A stretch of 64,000 bases of DNA from Fulvimarina pelagi HTCC2506 (lineage in GTDB: Bacteria; Pseudomonadota; Alphaproteobacteria; Rhizobiales; Rhizobiaceae), in the NCBI RefSeq assembly GCF_000153705.1, contig NZ_DS022272.1, positions 1,805,839 through 1,869,838 on the forward strand, read 5' to 3'. The position numbers and the translations under genes are program-made. Below the pieces are notes generated by a model that was not told the origin of the DNA, made no database searches, and was given only the letters and a program-made list of their open reading frames with translations. Below are positions 15,680 to 25,192 of the stretch, one piece after another. Numbering within the stretch: position 1 is the stretch's first letter; every line of letters begins with the position of its first letter.

Positions 15680-17737
15680 TTAGGCCGCCCTATGGGAAAA
15701 GCCACGCTTGCGCATCAGCGCTGCAGGATCCGGCTCGCGGCCCCGAAAGCTGCGATAGAGAGCGTCGGCATCCTCGCTGTCTCCCGCCGAATAGACATGG
15801 CGTAGCAACCGTTCGGCAGTCTCGACATGGAAGGGGTCGCCGGCCTCGCCGAACGCTTCGAAGGCATCGGAATCGAGGACTTCGGACCAAAGATAGCTGT
15901 AGTAACCCGCCGAATAGCCTTCACCTGAGAAGACGTGTGCGAAATGCGGCGTCCGGTGGCGCATCACGATCGCCTCCGGCATGCCGAGATTGCGCAAGCT
16001 CTCGCGCTCGATCTCGAGCGGGTTCGGGTTGTCGCCGGCGTTCTCGTGCAAATCGAGATCGACGATCGCAGAGGCGGTGTATTCGACCGTATCGAAGCCG
16101 GCATCAAGGGTGCGCGCCGCGAGCAGCTTGGCAACGAGTTCGCGCGGCATCGGCTCGCCGGTCTCGATATGTGTGGCGTGACGATCGAGGATTTCCGGTA
16201 CGGTCAGCCAGTGCTCGAACAGCTGCGAGGGCAGTTCCACGAAATCGCGCGACACGGACGTGCCCGACAGACTCGGAAAATCGACATCGGAGAGTAGACC
16301 GTGCAGCGCATGGCCGAATTCGTGGAACAACGTCGTTGCGTCAGTCAGCGACAGAAGAGCCGGTTCGCCGGCATGCGGCTTGGAGAAGTTGCAGACATTG
16401 TAGACGACCGGCGTTTGGCCTTCGCCCATCTTGTGCTGTGGACGCAGAACGCTCATCCAGGCTCCCGAACGCTTGCCGGAACGCGCAAAATAGTCCCCGA
16501 GAAAAAAGCCCTGGAGCGTTCCATCGGCGCGGAGCACCCTCCATGCTCGGACATCATCATTCCAGATCGGCAGGTTCGAGACCGGCTCGAATGTCAGTCC
16601 GAACAGCCTGTTCGCGACGTCGAAAGCGGCTGCGATCATGCGGTCCAGCGAAAAATAAGGCTTCAGCGCAGTTTCGTCGAAATCGAGTTCGGCCCGGCGG
16701 CGTTTCTCGGCGTAATAACGCCAGTCGGCGGGAGCGAGGGGCCGGTTGACTCCCTCATTCTCAGCGATCGATTGCAGGATTGCCGCATCGGCCGCGGCAC
16801 GCGCCCGCGCCGGCTTCCAAACGCGCATCAGCAGGTCACGGACCTGATCCGGCGACTTTGCCATCTGGTCTTCAAGCTTGAACGCGGCATAGGTCTCGAA
16901 ACCGAGAAGCCGTGCCTTCAAGGTGCGTAGCTTCAGGATCTCGGCCATGATCGGCCGGTTGTCCGATGGTCCAACGTTTTCGCCGCGCCGGGTCCAGGCC
17001 TCGAAGGCTACCGAGCGCAGATCAGCTCGCTCGCTCATCTGCAGGAAAGGCACGATCAGCGAACGGGACAAGGTCAGGACCGCGCCGGCCTTATCGCGTT
17101 CTGCGCCGGCGTTCTGCAGGGACGAGACAAGCCACGCCGGCAGCCCTGCCAAGTCGTCGTCCCCGAGTTCGAGGAACCAGGCATTCTCGTCGGCAAGAAT
17201 GTTCTGCGCGAAGGCTGTGAAGAGTTCAGACAGCCGCGCTTCGATGTCGGCGAGCCGATCGCGATCGGCTTTATCGAGCATGGCGCCAGCACGCATCATG
17301 CGCTTATACATTCGGGCAGTCAGTCGCCGTGCTTGCGGCGAAGCTTCCGCCATCTCGTTTACATTCTTCGCAACGGCTTCGACACGGCCAAAGAGCTTCG
17401 GATCGAGCGAGATAGCGGAAAAATGGCGAGACAGAACCGGGTAGATCTTTCGCTCGAGCGCTTGGAGCTCCGGTGTCGTCGAAGTGCCGGCCAGAACTGC
17501 GAAGGCACGAGAGACTTCCGAGAGCGAGGCACCGGACGCCTCCAACGCTCTGATCGTGTTCGTAAAACTGGGAGCTTCTCTTGCTTCGGAGATCGCTGCG
17601 ATTTCGCGAGCATGGTCTTCGATCGCGCGAAAGAACGCCTGCTCGAAATTTCCTGCACTCTTCTTCGCGGACATCGACAAGAGACGTCTGAATTCTTCGG
17701 TGTTCCGGTCGTGAATTTCGTAAGTGAAGGCAGACAT
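15680..17737 (-). CDS. M3-family zinc metallopeptidase (oligopeptidase A / Dcp type)
   Basis: The 685-residue cytoplasmic peptidase has the zinc motif HEFGH at 472-476 and the third ligand E501 in DFVELPSQ. The N-terminal half is helical, as expected for the deep channel of M3 enzymes, and the C-terminus contains the substrate-binding HFAHVFSGEGYSAGYYSYLWSEVL region. No signal peptide is visible. It would trim short peptides from protein turnover or uptake. Oligopeptidase A (PrlC) and peptidyl-dipeptidase (Dcp) cannot be told apart by eye. It diverges from a MarR regulator across 165 bases. Confidence 0.9.
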   Translation of the reverse strand: MSAFTYEIHDRNTEEFRRLLSMSAKKSAGNFEQAFFRAIEDHAREIAAISEAREAPSFTNTIRALEASGASLSEVSRAFAVLAGTSTTPELQALERKIYPVLSRHFSAISLDPKLFGRVEAVAKNVNEMAEASPQARRLTARMYKRMMRAGAMLDKADRDRLADIEARLSELFTAFAQNILADENAWFLELGDDDLAGLPAWLVSSLQNAGAERDKAGAVLTLSRSLIVPFLQMSERADLRSVAFEAWTRRGENVGPSDNRPIMAEILKLRTLKARLLGFETYAAFKLEDQMAKSPDQVRDLLMRVWKPARARAAADAAILQSIAENEGVNRPLAPADWRYYAEKRRRAELDFDETALKPYFSLDRMIAAAFDVANRLFGLTFEPVSNLPIWNDDVRAWRVLRADGTLQGFFLGDYFARSGKRSGAWMSVLRPQHKMGEGQTPVVYNVCNFSKPHAGEPALLSLTDATTLFHEFGHALHGLLSDVDFPSLSGTSVSRDFVELPSQLFEHWLTVPEILDRHATHIETGEPMPRELVAKLLAARTLDAGFDTVEYTASAIVDLDLHENAGDNPNPLEIERESLRNLGMPEAIVMRHRTPHFAHVFSGEGYSAGYYSYLWSEVLDSDAFEAFGEAGDPFHVETAERLLRHVYSAGDSEDADALYRSFRGREPDPAALMRKRGFSHRAA

Positions 17738-17902
17738 ATTATTCTCAATCTCTGTTTGGTCGCTATACGTGCATATTCACTTAGCCAAGCCGCGTTTTCT
17801 AACCTTAACGTAGGAAACAGGCTTCACATCAGAAAAGTCAGTTGATATTGCATTTGTTACGAGTTTTCTTGGCTTTGCGCCGAATCATCGACTGAGTATT
17901 CA

Positions 17903-18391
17903 ATGTCCGATCCCGATGCCGGTAATTCTCTTGGTTTTCTCCTAACTGATGTTGCAAGGCTCTTCAGGCAACAGCTGGAAAAAGCGGTCATCGACGCCGG
18001 GATTGACCTCACACCCGGCGAGATCCGGGCGCTGTCGCACGTGGCCCGCCACGAAGGCAGTCGTCAAGCAGTGTTGGCCGAGCGGATGGGCGTCGAGCCG
18101 ATGACACTTTCAGCCTATCTCGACCGCCTCGAGACGAGGGGCCTCGTCAAACGCTCGCCGGACCCGAACGACAGGCGTGCGAAGGTGATCAACACGACCG
18201 ACAAGGCCGACAACGTCTTCGCTAATGCCCGGCCGATCACGCTCGAAGTTTACGATCGTATCACGCGCGGCCTTTCCGATGGCGAACGCGATGAAATTGA
18301 ACGCCTGCTCAGCCATGTCCGCGAGAACATGACTAGCGAGCCGATCATCGTCTCGGACGATGTTCAACGGAAGCCTGTTCCAATAGCCTGA
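17903..18391 (+). CDS. MarR-family transcriptional regulator
   Basis: The 162-residue protein has the MarR layout: a helical dimerisation N-terminus (LGFLLTDVARLFRQQLEKAV), the helix-turn-helix (RQAVLAERMGVEPMTLSAYLDRLETRGLVKR), and the wing with the DxRxK signature (SPDPNDRRAKVI). It is divergent from the M3 peptidase gene, whose promoter lies in the shared 165-base spacer and is the obvious candidate target along with its own gene. The effector is unknown. Confidence 0.9.
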   Translation: MSDPDAGNSLGFLLTDVARLFRQQLEKAVIDAGIDLTPGEIRALSHVARHEGSRQAVLAERMGVEPMTLSAYLDRLETRGLVKRSPDPNDRRAKVINTTDKADNVFANARPITLEVYDRITRGLSDGERDEIERLLSHVRENMTSEPIIVSDDVQRKPVPIA

Positions 18392-18695
18392 GTCTTCGAC
18401 CCACCCGCGTTTTCCGGATGTCGGTGCGCCTTCCGGTTCCTTTATCCCTGTGAAAGATGCGAAGTCGTGTCGACCGAAACGTGACATGAGCGTGACAGCA
18501 CAAGTGGCAGATCCATTTTCTAAAGCTCCAGCTATAACTCTCTGATCTGGCGTTGTTTACGCTCGTTCGATAGCTCTTCCTTCCGGGAAATCCGCCACCC
18601 TTGTTTCGCCGTCACGGCTTGGTACACTCCTACCCGACACAGGAACGGTTGAGGTGCACTCCGTGGTCAACGGAGCAGTGCGCCGGAGAAAATAG
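18392..18695. other. 304-base gap before ppx with a Pho-box-like repeat
   Basis: No gene is seen here. At 18481-18498 the sequence GTGACAT-GAGC-GTGACAG forms a direct repeat with 11-base period. Its reverse strand, CTGTCAC-GCTC-ATGTCAC, fits the PhoB box CTGTCAT-N4-CTGTCAT in 11 of 14 positions. The downstream gene is an exopolyphosphatase, but the box points away from it, so the link is weak. The stretch around 18530-18600 may hold the ppx promoter. Confidence 0.3.
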
Positions 18696-20420
18696 TTGGA
18701 AAGCGGGAAGGAAGGGAACCGCCAAAGTCGATCGTCTGATTTGAAATCGAAACGGGAAGCGAAGCCTTCCTTCGCCCCGTATACGAAGCAAAGCGGAGTG
18801 GCGGCGCGCGATCATTCGCGACCACCTCCCCGACTGGACGATTCCGACCGGCGGCGTGGCACGACGCCAGACGGTTCGCCGGCTGATGTTCAACAACGCC
18901 CGAACGTGACAATTGCGACTAGCGTCGCCCGAACAGACGACCCCTCGGACCGGGATCATCGGCGCAGCAATGGGTCGCAGGGCCGCAGATACGAGCCGGA
19001 CGGTCAAAGCTCTGCAGTGCATGACGGGGCGACCGGCGAAGCTTCGCCTACCGATCCGACACGGCTTTCCAAACGTCAGAAGCGCCGTCGTCGCAAGCAC
19101 GCAGCGAGCAAGAACCGCGAGAATGACGGGTCCCTTTCGAAAAGGTCGTCCGAAACAGACGTGACGGGAGATGGCTCCGCAAAGCGCGCTACCCAGCAGG
19201 CAAAAAAGCAAGATTCGAACCAGCGCGGCATGCGGAAAATCCGTCGCCGCAAGCCACGGGCGTCGGGTCGACAGACAGCTCCGGGCGAGCAGACGCAGGA
19301 GCGTCAGGCGCCACCGCAAGGTCCCGCGCCAGCCAAATTCACCAGGACGAGGAATGGCGACGGCCGAAGACTGGCCGCCAACGATACGAACGGATCTGCG
19401 CAGCGAGCACAGTCGAGTCCTCCGCCAGTTTATGCGGCTCTCGATCTCGGTACCAACAATTGCCGTCTGCTGATGGCTATCCCGACCCGTCCCGGCCAGT
19501 TCCGCGTCGTCGACGCCTTCTCCCGAATCGTACGTCTCGGAGAAGGGCTCGGCCGGACCGGATCGTTGTCGCGCGACGCGATGGACCGCGCCATCGCAGC
19601 GCTCGGCGTTTGCGCACAGAAGATTGCGGCGCGCAACGTCACACACATGCGTCTCATCGCGACGGAGGCCTGCCGCGCGGCTGCGAACGGTGAGGAGTTT
19701 CTCGAGCGTGTCGAGCGCGATACCGGGCTGAAGCTCGAGATCGTCAGCCAAGAGGCCGAAGCCCGGCTTGCCGTCTCGGGTTGCGGCTCGTTAGTCGACC
19801 CGGACACACGCGGCGCAGTGCTCTTCGATATTGGCGGAGGATCATCCGAGATCGCCCTCCTCGATCTTCGCGATGGGCCGACCCGCAAGCTGGCGAGCCG
19901 CATCGTCGCATGGACGTCCCTTCCCGTGGGCGTCGTCTCGATGGCCGAGCGGCACGGCGGACGGCACGTGACACCCGAAGTTTTCGAGAAGATGATCGTC
20001 GAGACGACGGAGATGATCTCCGATTTCCCCGGCCGCGACCGCCTCGACAAACTGATCGATACGCCGAAGTTCCATCTTCTCGGTACCTCTGGGACCGTGA
20101 CGACGCTTGCTGGCATTCACCTCAACCTTGAACGATACGACCGAAGGCAGGTGGACGGGCTCTGGCTTACGCGACAGGAAGCCGACGATCTCGTGCAGCG
20201 CATCCTCGGCTGGAGCTTCGAGGAACGCGTGGCGAATCCGTGCATCGGCAGCGACCGAGCCGATCTGGTGCTCGCCGGCTGCGCGATCCTGGAAGGCATT
20301 CGCCGGGTCTGGCCCGCGAAGGCTCTGCGGGTCGCCGATCGCGGCCTTCGGGAAGGCCTTTTGATCGAAATGATGATTGCCGACCGCGTCTGGGACCGGC
20401 AGGGCAGACGGAGCGCCTGA
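18696..20420 (+). CDS. ppx: Ppx/GppA-family phosphatase with a long basic N-terminal extension
   Basis: The catalytic part starts near residue 245 with the ASKHA phosphate loop [14 protein letters not shown]. It continues with [19 protein letters not shown], the second phosphate loop [12 protein letters not shown] and [11 protein letters not shown]. Such enzymes hydrolyse exopolyphosphate or pppGpp. The first 244 residues are low-complexity, rich in Arg, Lys, Ser, Asp and Gln, with basic clusters KRQKRRRRK and RKIRRRKPR near 126 and 180, so probably disordered and able to bind RNA or polyphosphate. The start is a TTG with GGAGA upstream; I see no better start before the catalytic domain. Its stop overlaps the rlmE start (TGATG), tying it to rRNA modification. 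Confidence 0.85.
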   Translation: MESGKEGNRQSRSSDLKSKREAKPSFAPYTKQSGVAARDHSRPPPRLDDSDRRRGTTPDGSPADVQQRPNVTIATSVARTDDPSDRDHRRSNGSQGRRYEPDGQSSAVHDGATGEASPTDPTRLSKRQKRRRRKHAASKNRENDGSLSKRSSETDVTGDGSAKRATQQAKKQDSNQRGMRKIRRRKPRASGRQTAPGEQTQERQAPPQGPAPAKFTRTRNGDGRRLAANDTNGSAQRAQSSPPPVYAALDLGTNNCRLLMAIPTRPGQFRVVDAFSRIVRLGEGLGRTGSLSRDAMDRAIAALGVCAQKIAARNVTHMRLIATEACRAAANGEEFLERVERDTGLKLEIVSQEAEARLAVSGCGSLVDPDTRGAVLFDIGGGSSEIALLDLRDGPTRKLASRIVAWTSLPVGVVSMAERHGGRHVTPEVFEKMIVETTEMISDFPGRDRLDKLIDTPKFHLLGTSGTVTTLAGIHLNLERYDRRQVDGLWLTRQEADDLVQRILGWSFEERVANPCIGSDRADLVLAGCAILEGIRRVWPAKALRVADRGLREGLLIEMMIADRVWDRQGRRSA

Positions 20421-21154
20421 TGGCCAGAACGAACAATCCCCGCGGCCTTCATGTGAAGGTGAAGAAGAAGCGCGGGCTCAAGGCCTCGTCCCGCCGCTGG
20501 ATCGAGCGGCAGCTGAACGATCCTTACGTCCGGCAGGCAAAGGCCGACGGTTATCGCTCGCGCGCCGCCTACAAGCTGATCGAGATGGACGACCGCTACA
20601 AGCTCCTGAAGCCCGGCCAGCGCGTGGTCGATCTCGGCGCGGCGCCCGGCGGCTGGTGCCAGGTTTCGGTCGAGAGGGTGGGCTCGGAAAACGACGATAT
20701 CCGCGTCGTCGGCATCGACTTTTTGGAGGTCGACCCCGTCTCCGGCGCCGAAATCCTGCTCATGGATTTTCTTGACGACGAAGCGCCGGATCGGCTGATG
20801 GAAGCGCTCGGCGGATCGCCGGACATTGTCCTCTCGGACATGGCGGCCCCGACGATCGGGCATCGCCAGACGGACCATCTCCGCACCATGCACCTTTGCG
20901 AAGTCGCAGCGGATTTCGCCGTGCGGACGCTGAAGCCTGGCGGGCATTTCCTGTGCAAGACATTCCAGGGCGGCACCGAGCGCGACCTGCTCGAACTCCT
21001 CAAACGCAACTTCAAGGCAGTCCACCACGTCAAACCGCCCGCAAGCCGTGACGGCTCGGTCGAACTGTACATCCTCGCCAAGGACTTCAAGGGCCGCCGC
21101 GAGAGCGAAGCTGTTGATGCGATGGAAGACACGGAAGCCGGCCCGCTCGGGTAA
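20420..21154 (+). CDS. rlmE: 23S rRNA 2'-O-methyltransferase RlmE (FtsJ)
   Basis: The 244-residue SAM-dependent enzyme methylates the 2'-hydroxyl of U2552 in 23S rRNA. Visible parts are the basic N-terminus ([19 protein letters not shown]), the substrate lysine region [11 protein letters not shown], the SAM loop [14 protein letters not shown], the catalytic aspartate in [12 protein letters not shown] and lysine in FLCKTFQG. The ATG at 20420 shares a base with the ppx stop, so translation is coupled; the frame continues upstream within ppx but that part is a shadow. The C-terminal tail of about 25 residues is acidic. Confidence 0.95.
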   Translation: MARTNNPRGLHVKVKKKRGLKASSRRWIERQLNDPYVRQAKADGYRSRAAYKLIEMDDRYKLLKPGQRVVDLGAAPGGWCQVSVERVGSENDDIRVVGIDFLEVDPVSGAEILLMDFLDDEAPDRLMEALGGSPDIVLSDMAAPTIGHRQTDHLRTMHLCEVAADFAVRTLKPGGHFLCKTFQGGTERDLLELLKRNFKAVHHVKPPASRDGSVELYILAKDFKGRRESEAVDAMEDTEAGPLG

Positions 21155-21166
21155 GACTGGCGCCTC

Positions 21167-22555
21167 CTACTCCGCCGGCACCGAACGCCCCGCCACCTCG
21201 TCACCGGCCTCGGGCGCAAGCGAGAGGAACGGTAAAGCCGCCGTCATCATCAATACGCCTGCGACTACGAAGGCCATCGCAAAATCACCGATCTGGGGCG
21301 TCGTCGTTCCCATGAAAGCCATACTGGCCTCCAACACGATGCCAGCGATCGCGACTCCCATGGCGATCGAGACCTGCTGTGTCGCCGCCATCATCGCAGT
21401 GGCATCACCGGTCTGCTTCGTGGAGAGATCGGCAAAGCCGAGCGTGTTGATGCCGGTGAAAAAGAGCGATCGGAAGAAGCCGCCGACGAGCAGCAGCGCA
21501 GCGAGGGCGAGGATCGACCCAGATAAGGTTTCAAGCCCGATGGCCACGATAAGGGCGCCGCCAACCAGCGTCGAGCAGACCAGCGTAGAGCGAAAGCCGA
21601 AGCGCCTGAGGATCGGCTTGGCGAGCACCTTCATGACGATCGCGCCGCCCATTGAGGCGCTTGCAACAAGGCCCGATTGGAGGGCGGTGTAGCCGTAACC
21701 GATCTGCAGCATCAGCGGCAGAAGGAAGGGCACGGCCCCCGTGCCGACGCGAAACAGCGTGCCAGCGACGACGCTCACCCGCAGCGTGGCGATCTTGAGA
21801 AGTTCGAGCCGCACGATCGGCGTCGCGGCACGCCGCGCATGGCGGACGTAAAACGCGGCCGAGACGGCGCCGGTCGCCACCAGGAAGACGCCGAAGGCAG
21901 GCGGCAGCGCCGGCAGCGAGATGATCGAGAATCCGAAGACGAGGCCCGCGCAGGCAAAGCCGGACAGAAGAAAGCCGGGCGCATCGAAGGAGACGCCGCG
22001 CACCCTTTCGACGAACGGCAGGTAGCGCGTCGCGAGAAGGATGCCGATCGCGCCGATGGGCAAGTTGATGAGGAAGATCCAGCGCCAGTCGGAATAGGTG
22101 GCGATCGCGCCGCCGAGCGGCGGACCGATGAGCGGGCCGATCAGCGCCGGAATCGTGAACCAGGCCATCGCGTTGACAAGGTCAGACTTCGGCACCGCGC
22201 GGACGAGAAGCAGCCGGCCGACCGGCGTCATCATCGCCCCGCCCATTCCTTGCAGGAAGCGCGCGGCGACGAAGCTCTCGAGGGAGGACGCGGCGGCGCA
22301 GGCGAGAGAACCGGCCATGAAGACGGCGATCGCCAGACGGAAGATGTTCTTGGCGCCGAAGCGGTCCGAAAGGCGGCCGGAGACCGGAATGAAGATCGCC
22401 AGGGAGACGTAATAGCTCGTCAGGGCGAGCTTCAGCGCGATTGGGCTCGTATCGAGGTCCGCCGCGATGACCGGCAGGGAGGTCGCGATGACGGTGGCGT
22501 CCATCGTCTCCATGAAGAGCGCGACGGCAAGCACGATCGGAACGATCCGGTTCAA
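21167..22555 (-). CDS. MFS drug-efflux-type transporter (DHA2 / EmrB-QacA type)
   Basis: The 462-residue membrane protein has 12-14 hydrophobic helices. Family motifs are the DHA2 helix-1 signature LDxT-like region METMDATVIATSLPVIAADL, motif A GRLSDRFGAKNIF, and motif C in ALIGPLIGPPLGGAIATYSDWRWIFLINLPIG. These pumps use proton antiport to export drugs or other amphiphiles. The start is a TTG with AGGAG seven bases upstream. It stands alone, converging on rlmE with 12 bases between stops. The substrate is unknown. Confidence 0.9.
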   Translation of the reverse strand: MNRIVPIVLAVALFMETMDATVIATSLPVIAADLDTSPIALKLALTSYYVSLAIFIPVSGRLSDRFGAKNIFRLAIAVFMAGSLACAAASSLESFVAARFLQGMGGAMMTPVGRLLLVRAVPKSDLVNAMAWFTIPALIGPLIGPPLGGAIATYSDWRWIFLINLPIGAIGILLATRYLPFVERVRGVSFDAPGFLLSGFACAGLVFGFSIISLPALPPAFGVFLVATGAVSAAFYVRHARRAATPIVRLELLKIATLRVSVVAGTLFRVGTGAVPFLLPLMLQIGYGYTALQSGLVASASMGGAIVMKVLAKPILRRFGFRSTLVCSTLVGGALIVAIGLETLSGSILALAALLLVGGFFRSLFFTGINTLGFADLSTKQTGDATAMMAATQQVSIAMGVAIAGIVLEASMAFMGTTTPQIGDFAMAFVVAGVLMMTAALPFLSLAPEAGDEVAGRSVPAE

Positions 22556-22812
22556 TCCTTATCTCCTGGCGGTCGGAAGGCTGTCTGCGATCGCGGCGCA
22601 TGAAAACGGCCACAAAACCCGAGCGGGAGCCGGAACATAGGTTTTCATCCACCGCGTCGTAGGGGCGACCCAGCGTTGAACGGCCGGAGACGGCCCGGCG
22701 CGGGCATTGATGTCGACGCCGATCACGTTCCGCCCATCTCATCTTGCCGATGGTCGATTCCGACCAAATTCCGTTCGCAATAGCTTTCGAGGACAGCCCG
22801 GAGTGAACAGCG

Positions 22813-23868
22813 ATGACCGACAGACAGAGCGAACGCATGACGCGCCGGCAGGCACTTGCGGCGGGCTCGGCCCTGGGCCTCGCCGCCACCGGAATGGTCG
22901 GCGGCGCCCGCGCCCAGGACGGGAACCCGGCGGAAAACACGGAAGTGGAGGCTGATATCTCCAGAGCCCAGACGATGAAGCCCGGATGGACCCGGTTCGA
23001 CCTCGGCTATGCGCGGATCACCACGGTCCTCGACGGCGAGCGGCCCGGCGAAGGCCCGTTCCCGACCTTTGGCATGGAACAGAGCCAGGAGGCGATGGCC
23101 GAACTGATGCGGGCGAATTTCCTGCCGGAGGAGCGCATCATCTCCTATTTCACGCCGGTCCTCGTGGAACTCGACGACAATCTCGTCCTCTTCGATACCG
23201 GCTTCGGCGAAGGCGGGCGGGAAAACGGGTTCGGCAAGCTCGTCGAGCGCATGGAAGCGGCCGGCTACGGGACCGATTCGGTGACGATCGTCGTGCTGAC
23301 GCATTTCCACGGCGACCACATCCAGGGCCTCGTTACCGCCGATGGCAGCCCCGTCTTCCCCAATGCCCGCTATGTAGCGGGCCGGGCCGAGTGGGACTAC
23401 TGGACCTCCGACGAGGCCAAGTCCGGACCGCGAGCTGACAATGCCGAGCTTGTCGCCAAGCTCCTCGTGCCGTTGGAAGACCAATTCACTTTCGTCAATG
23501 ACGGCGAGGAGGTGGTCACTGGCATCACCGCAATCGCAGCCTTCGGCCACACGCCCGGCCACATGATCTTCGAGATCGAATCGGAGGGCCAGCGGCTCAT
23601 GCTGACGGCCGATACCGCGAACCACTTCGTCGCTTCGCTGCAGAAGCCCGAATGGCACGTGAAATTCGATCTCGACAAGGAACAGGCCGTCGAGACCCGC
23701 AAGCGCGTCTTCGACCGGATCGCCGAGGAGCGCCTGCCTTTCATCGGCTACCACATGCCGTTCCCGGCGGTGGGTTACGCCGAGAAGATGGAAGACGGCG
23801 GCTACCGCTTTGTACCCGCGAGCTATCAGTTCGAAGTGGCGGCCGAGACCGAGGAAGGCGCACAGTAG
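22813..23868 (+). CDS. Tat-exported metallo-beta-lactamase-fold hydrolase
   Basis: The 351-residue protein begins with a twin-arginine signal (MTRRQALAAGSALGLAATG, cleavage probably after ARA near residue 35), so it is likely folded in the cytoplasm and exported. The metal site is complete: THFHGDH, GHTPGH, and TADTANH. The layout resembles periplasmic MBL-fold hydrolases acting on lactones or other esters; the true substrate is not readable. It is followed 38 bases later by the LMW phosphatase gene and may share its transcript. Confidence 0.88.
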   Translation: MTDRQSERMTRRQALAAGSALGLAATGMVGGARAQDGNPAENTEVEADISRAQTMKPGWTRFDLGYARITTVLDGERPGEGPFPTFGMEQSQEAMAELMRANFLPEERIISYFTPVLVELDDNLVLFDTGFGEGGRENGFGKLVERMEAAGYGTDSVTIVVLTHFHGDHIQGLVTADGSPVFPNARYVAGRAEWDYWTSDEAKSGPRADNAELVAKLLVPLEDQFTFVNDGEEVVTGITAIAAFGHTPGHMIFEIESEGQRLMLTADTANHFVASLQKPEWHVKFDLDKEQAVETRKRVFDRIAEERLPFIGYHMPFPAVGYAEKMEDGGYRFVPASYQFEVAAETEEGAQ

Positions 23869-23906
23869 CCGCACGACCCCATTCGATATCCGAGAGGAGA
23901 TCCGCG

Positions 23907-24389
23907 ATGGCGGAAAGACCGGCCGTGCTCTTCGTATGCCTCGGCAATATCTGCCGCTCGCCGCTGGCCGAAGCTGCCTTCACGCGCGAGGCGGGAGAGC
24001 TGGGGCTCGACGTCGCGGTGGATTCGGCCGGCACCGGCGACTGGCATGTCGGCAACCCGCCGGACGAGCGCGCCCAGGCTTTGGCAGAGCGCCACGGCGT
24101 CGACATTTCCGGCTATGCGGCGCGTCAGGTCGAGCCTGAAGATTTTCACCGGTTCAGCCATATCGTCGCGCTTGACCGTGAGAACCTTGCCAATCTCAAG
24201 CGTCTGCGACCCGCCGGATCGACCGCCACCCTCAGCCTGCTGCTTGACCACGTCGACGGGCGGGAGGGCGAGCCAGTCGCCGATCCCTATTACGGCGGCG
24301 CGGACGGCTTCGAGACGACCTGGGCGGACGTATCCTCCGGCGCGAAGGCACTCGCCGCATCGCTTGCAGGGCAGCGCCGAATCTCATGA
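23907..24389 (+). CDS. Low-molecular-weight protein-tyrosine-phosphatase family protein
   Basis: The 160-residue protein has the LMW-PTP active loop CLGNICRSP with nucleophile C11 and R17, and the general-acid aspartate D126 in VADPYYGG. The ATG at 23907 has GAGAGGAGA immediately upstream; the frame runs further left inside the hydrolase gene but is a shadow there. It overlaps the fructosamine-kinase gene by four bases. Human LMW-PTP-A is known to act on protein-ribulosamine 5-phosphate, and bacterial fructosamine-kinase homologues often sit beside LMW-PTP genes, so a repair phosphatase is at least as likely as a signalling one. Confidence 0.92.
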   Translation: MAERPAVLFVCLGNICRSPLAEAAFTREAGELGLDVAVDSAGTGDWHVGNPPDERAQALAERHGVDISGYAARQVEPEDFHRFSHIVALDRENLANLKRLRPAGSTATLSLLLDHVDGREGEPVADPYYGGADGFETTWADVSSGAKALAASLAGQRRIS

Positions 24390-25192
24390 ATGCACTTGCG
24401 GAGGAAGGCGCGCGGCTGCTCGGTGGCTCGCTGTCCAGTTCGCGGTCGTTCGCCGGCGGCAGCCTATCCCACCTCGTTTCGATCGAACTCACCGACGGAC
24501 GCTCGGCGATCGTGAAGGGCGGCCCTACGCCAAGAGCAGAAGCGCGGATGCTGGAAGCAATCCGCGGCAGCGGCGCCCCAGCCCCCGAAGTGTTTGCTGC
24601 CGATGACACAGTCTTCGTGATGGAGATCGTCGAGGGCGATGGAAGCCTCTCGCGCGCTTGGGCAAGCATCGGCGCGGCAGTGCGAACTCTCCATGCAGCG
24701 ACCGGCGAGAGTTACGGCTGGGATTGCGACTTCGCCTTCGGCGCGGTCGAGATCCCGAACGGCTGGTCGAACGACTGGCCGCGCTTCTGGGCCGAGAACC
24801 GCCTCCTTAATAATGGACCGCACATTCCCGGCAATCTAGCCTCACGGATCGAGAAGCTCGCGAAAGGTCTCGCCGACCGCCTGCCGGCAGCGCCGGGCGC
24901 TTCCTTGCTGCATGGCGATCTCTGGTCCGGCAATGTGATGGCCTCCGGCGATCGGATCACCGGCTTGATCGACCCCGCATGCTACTACGGCCATGGCGAG
25001 GTCGACCTCGCAATGCTGCACCTTTTCGGTTCGCCGGGTGCGGCCTTCTATGCAGCCTATGGCGAACTGGACCCCGGCTACGAGGATCGCCGCGCGATCT
25101 ACACGCTCTGGCCGGCGCTGGTTCACCTGCGTCTGTTCGGCAGCGGCTATCGCGGGCTGGTCGAGCGGCTTCTGGATCAGTTGGGCGTTTGA
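24386..25192 (+). CDS. Fructosamine kinase family protein
   Basis: The 268-residue kinase has the aminoglycoside-kinase-like fold: a nucleotide lysine in GRSAIVKGGP, the catalytic loop LLHGDLWSGN, and the metal-binding LIDPACYYGHGEVDLAM, all matching fructosamine-3-kinase homologues (YniA type). These phosphorylate ketoamines on glycated proteins, bacterial ones preferring ribulosamines, so that the adduct falls off. The four-base ATGA overlap with the phosphatase gene suggests both act on the same substrates. It ends flush against the stop of a convergent gene. Confidence 0.92.
   Translation: MNALAEEGARLLGGSLSSSRSFAGGSLSHLVSIELTDGRSAIVKGGPTPRAEARMLEAIRGSGAPAPEVFAADDTVFVMEIVEGDGSLSRAWASIGAAVRTLHAATGESYGWDCDFAFGAVEIPNGWSNDWPRFWAENRLLNNGPHIPGNLASRIEKLAKGLADRLPAAPGASLLHGDLWSGNVMASGDRITGLIDPACYYGHGEVDLAMLHLFGSPGAAFYAAYGELDPGYEDRRAIYTLWPALVHLRLFGSGYRGLVERLLDQLGV

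Noticed and set aside
18630-19751. Minus-strand frame of 373 codons opposite the ppx N-terminal extension
   Set aside because: It is Arg/Leu/Ser-rich, has no recognisable domain, and runs into the catalytic part of ppx. It does raise the question of whether the extension is translated, which is listed as a finding.
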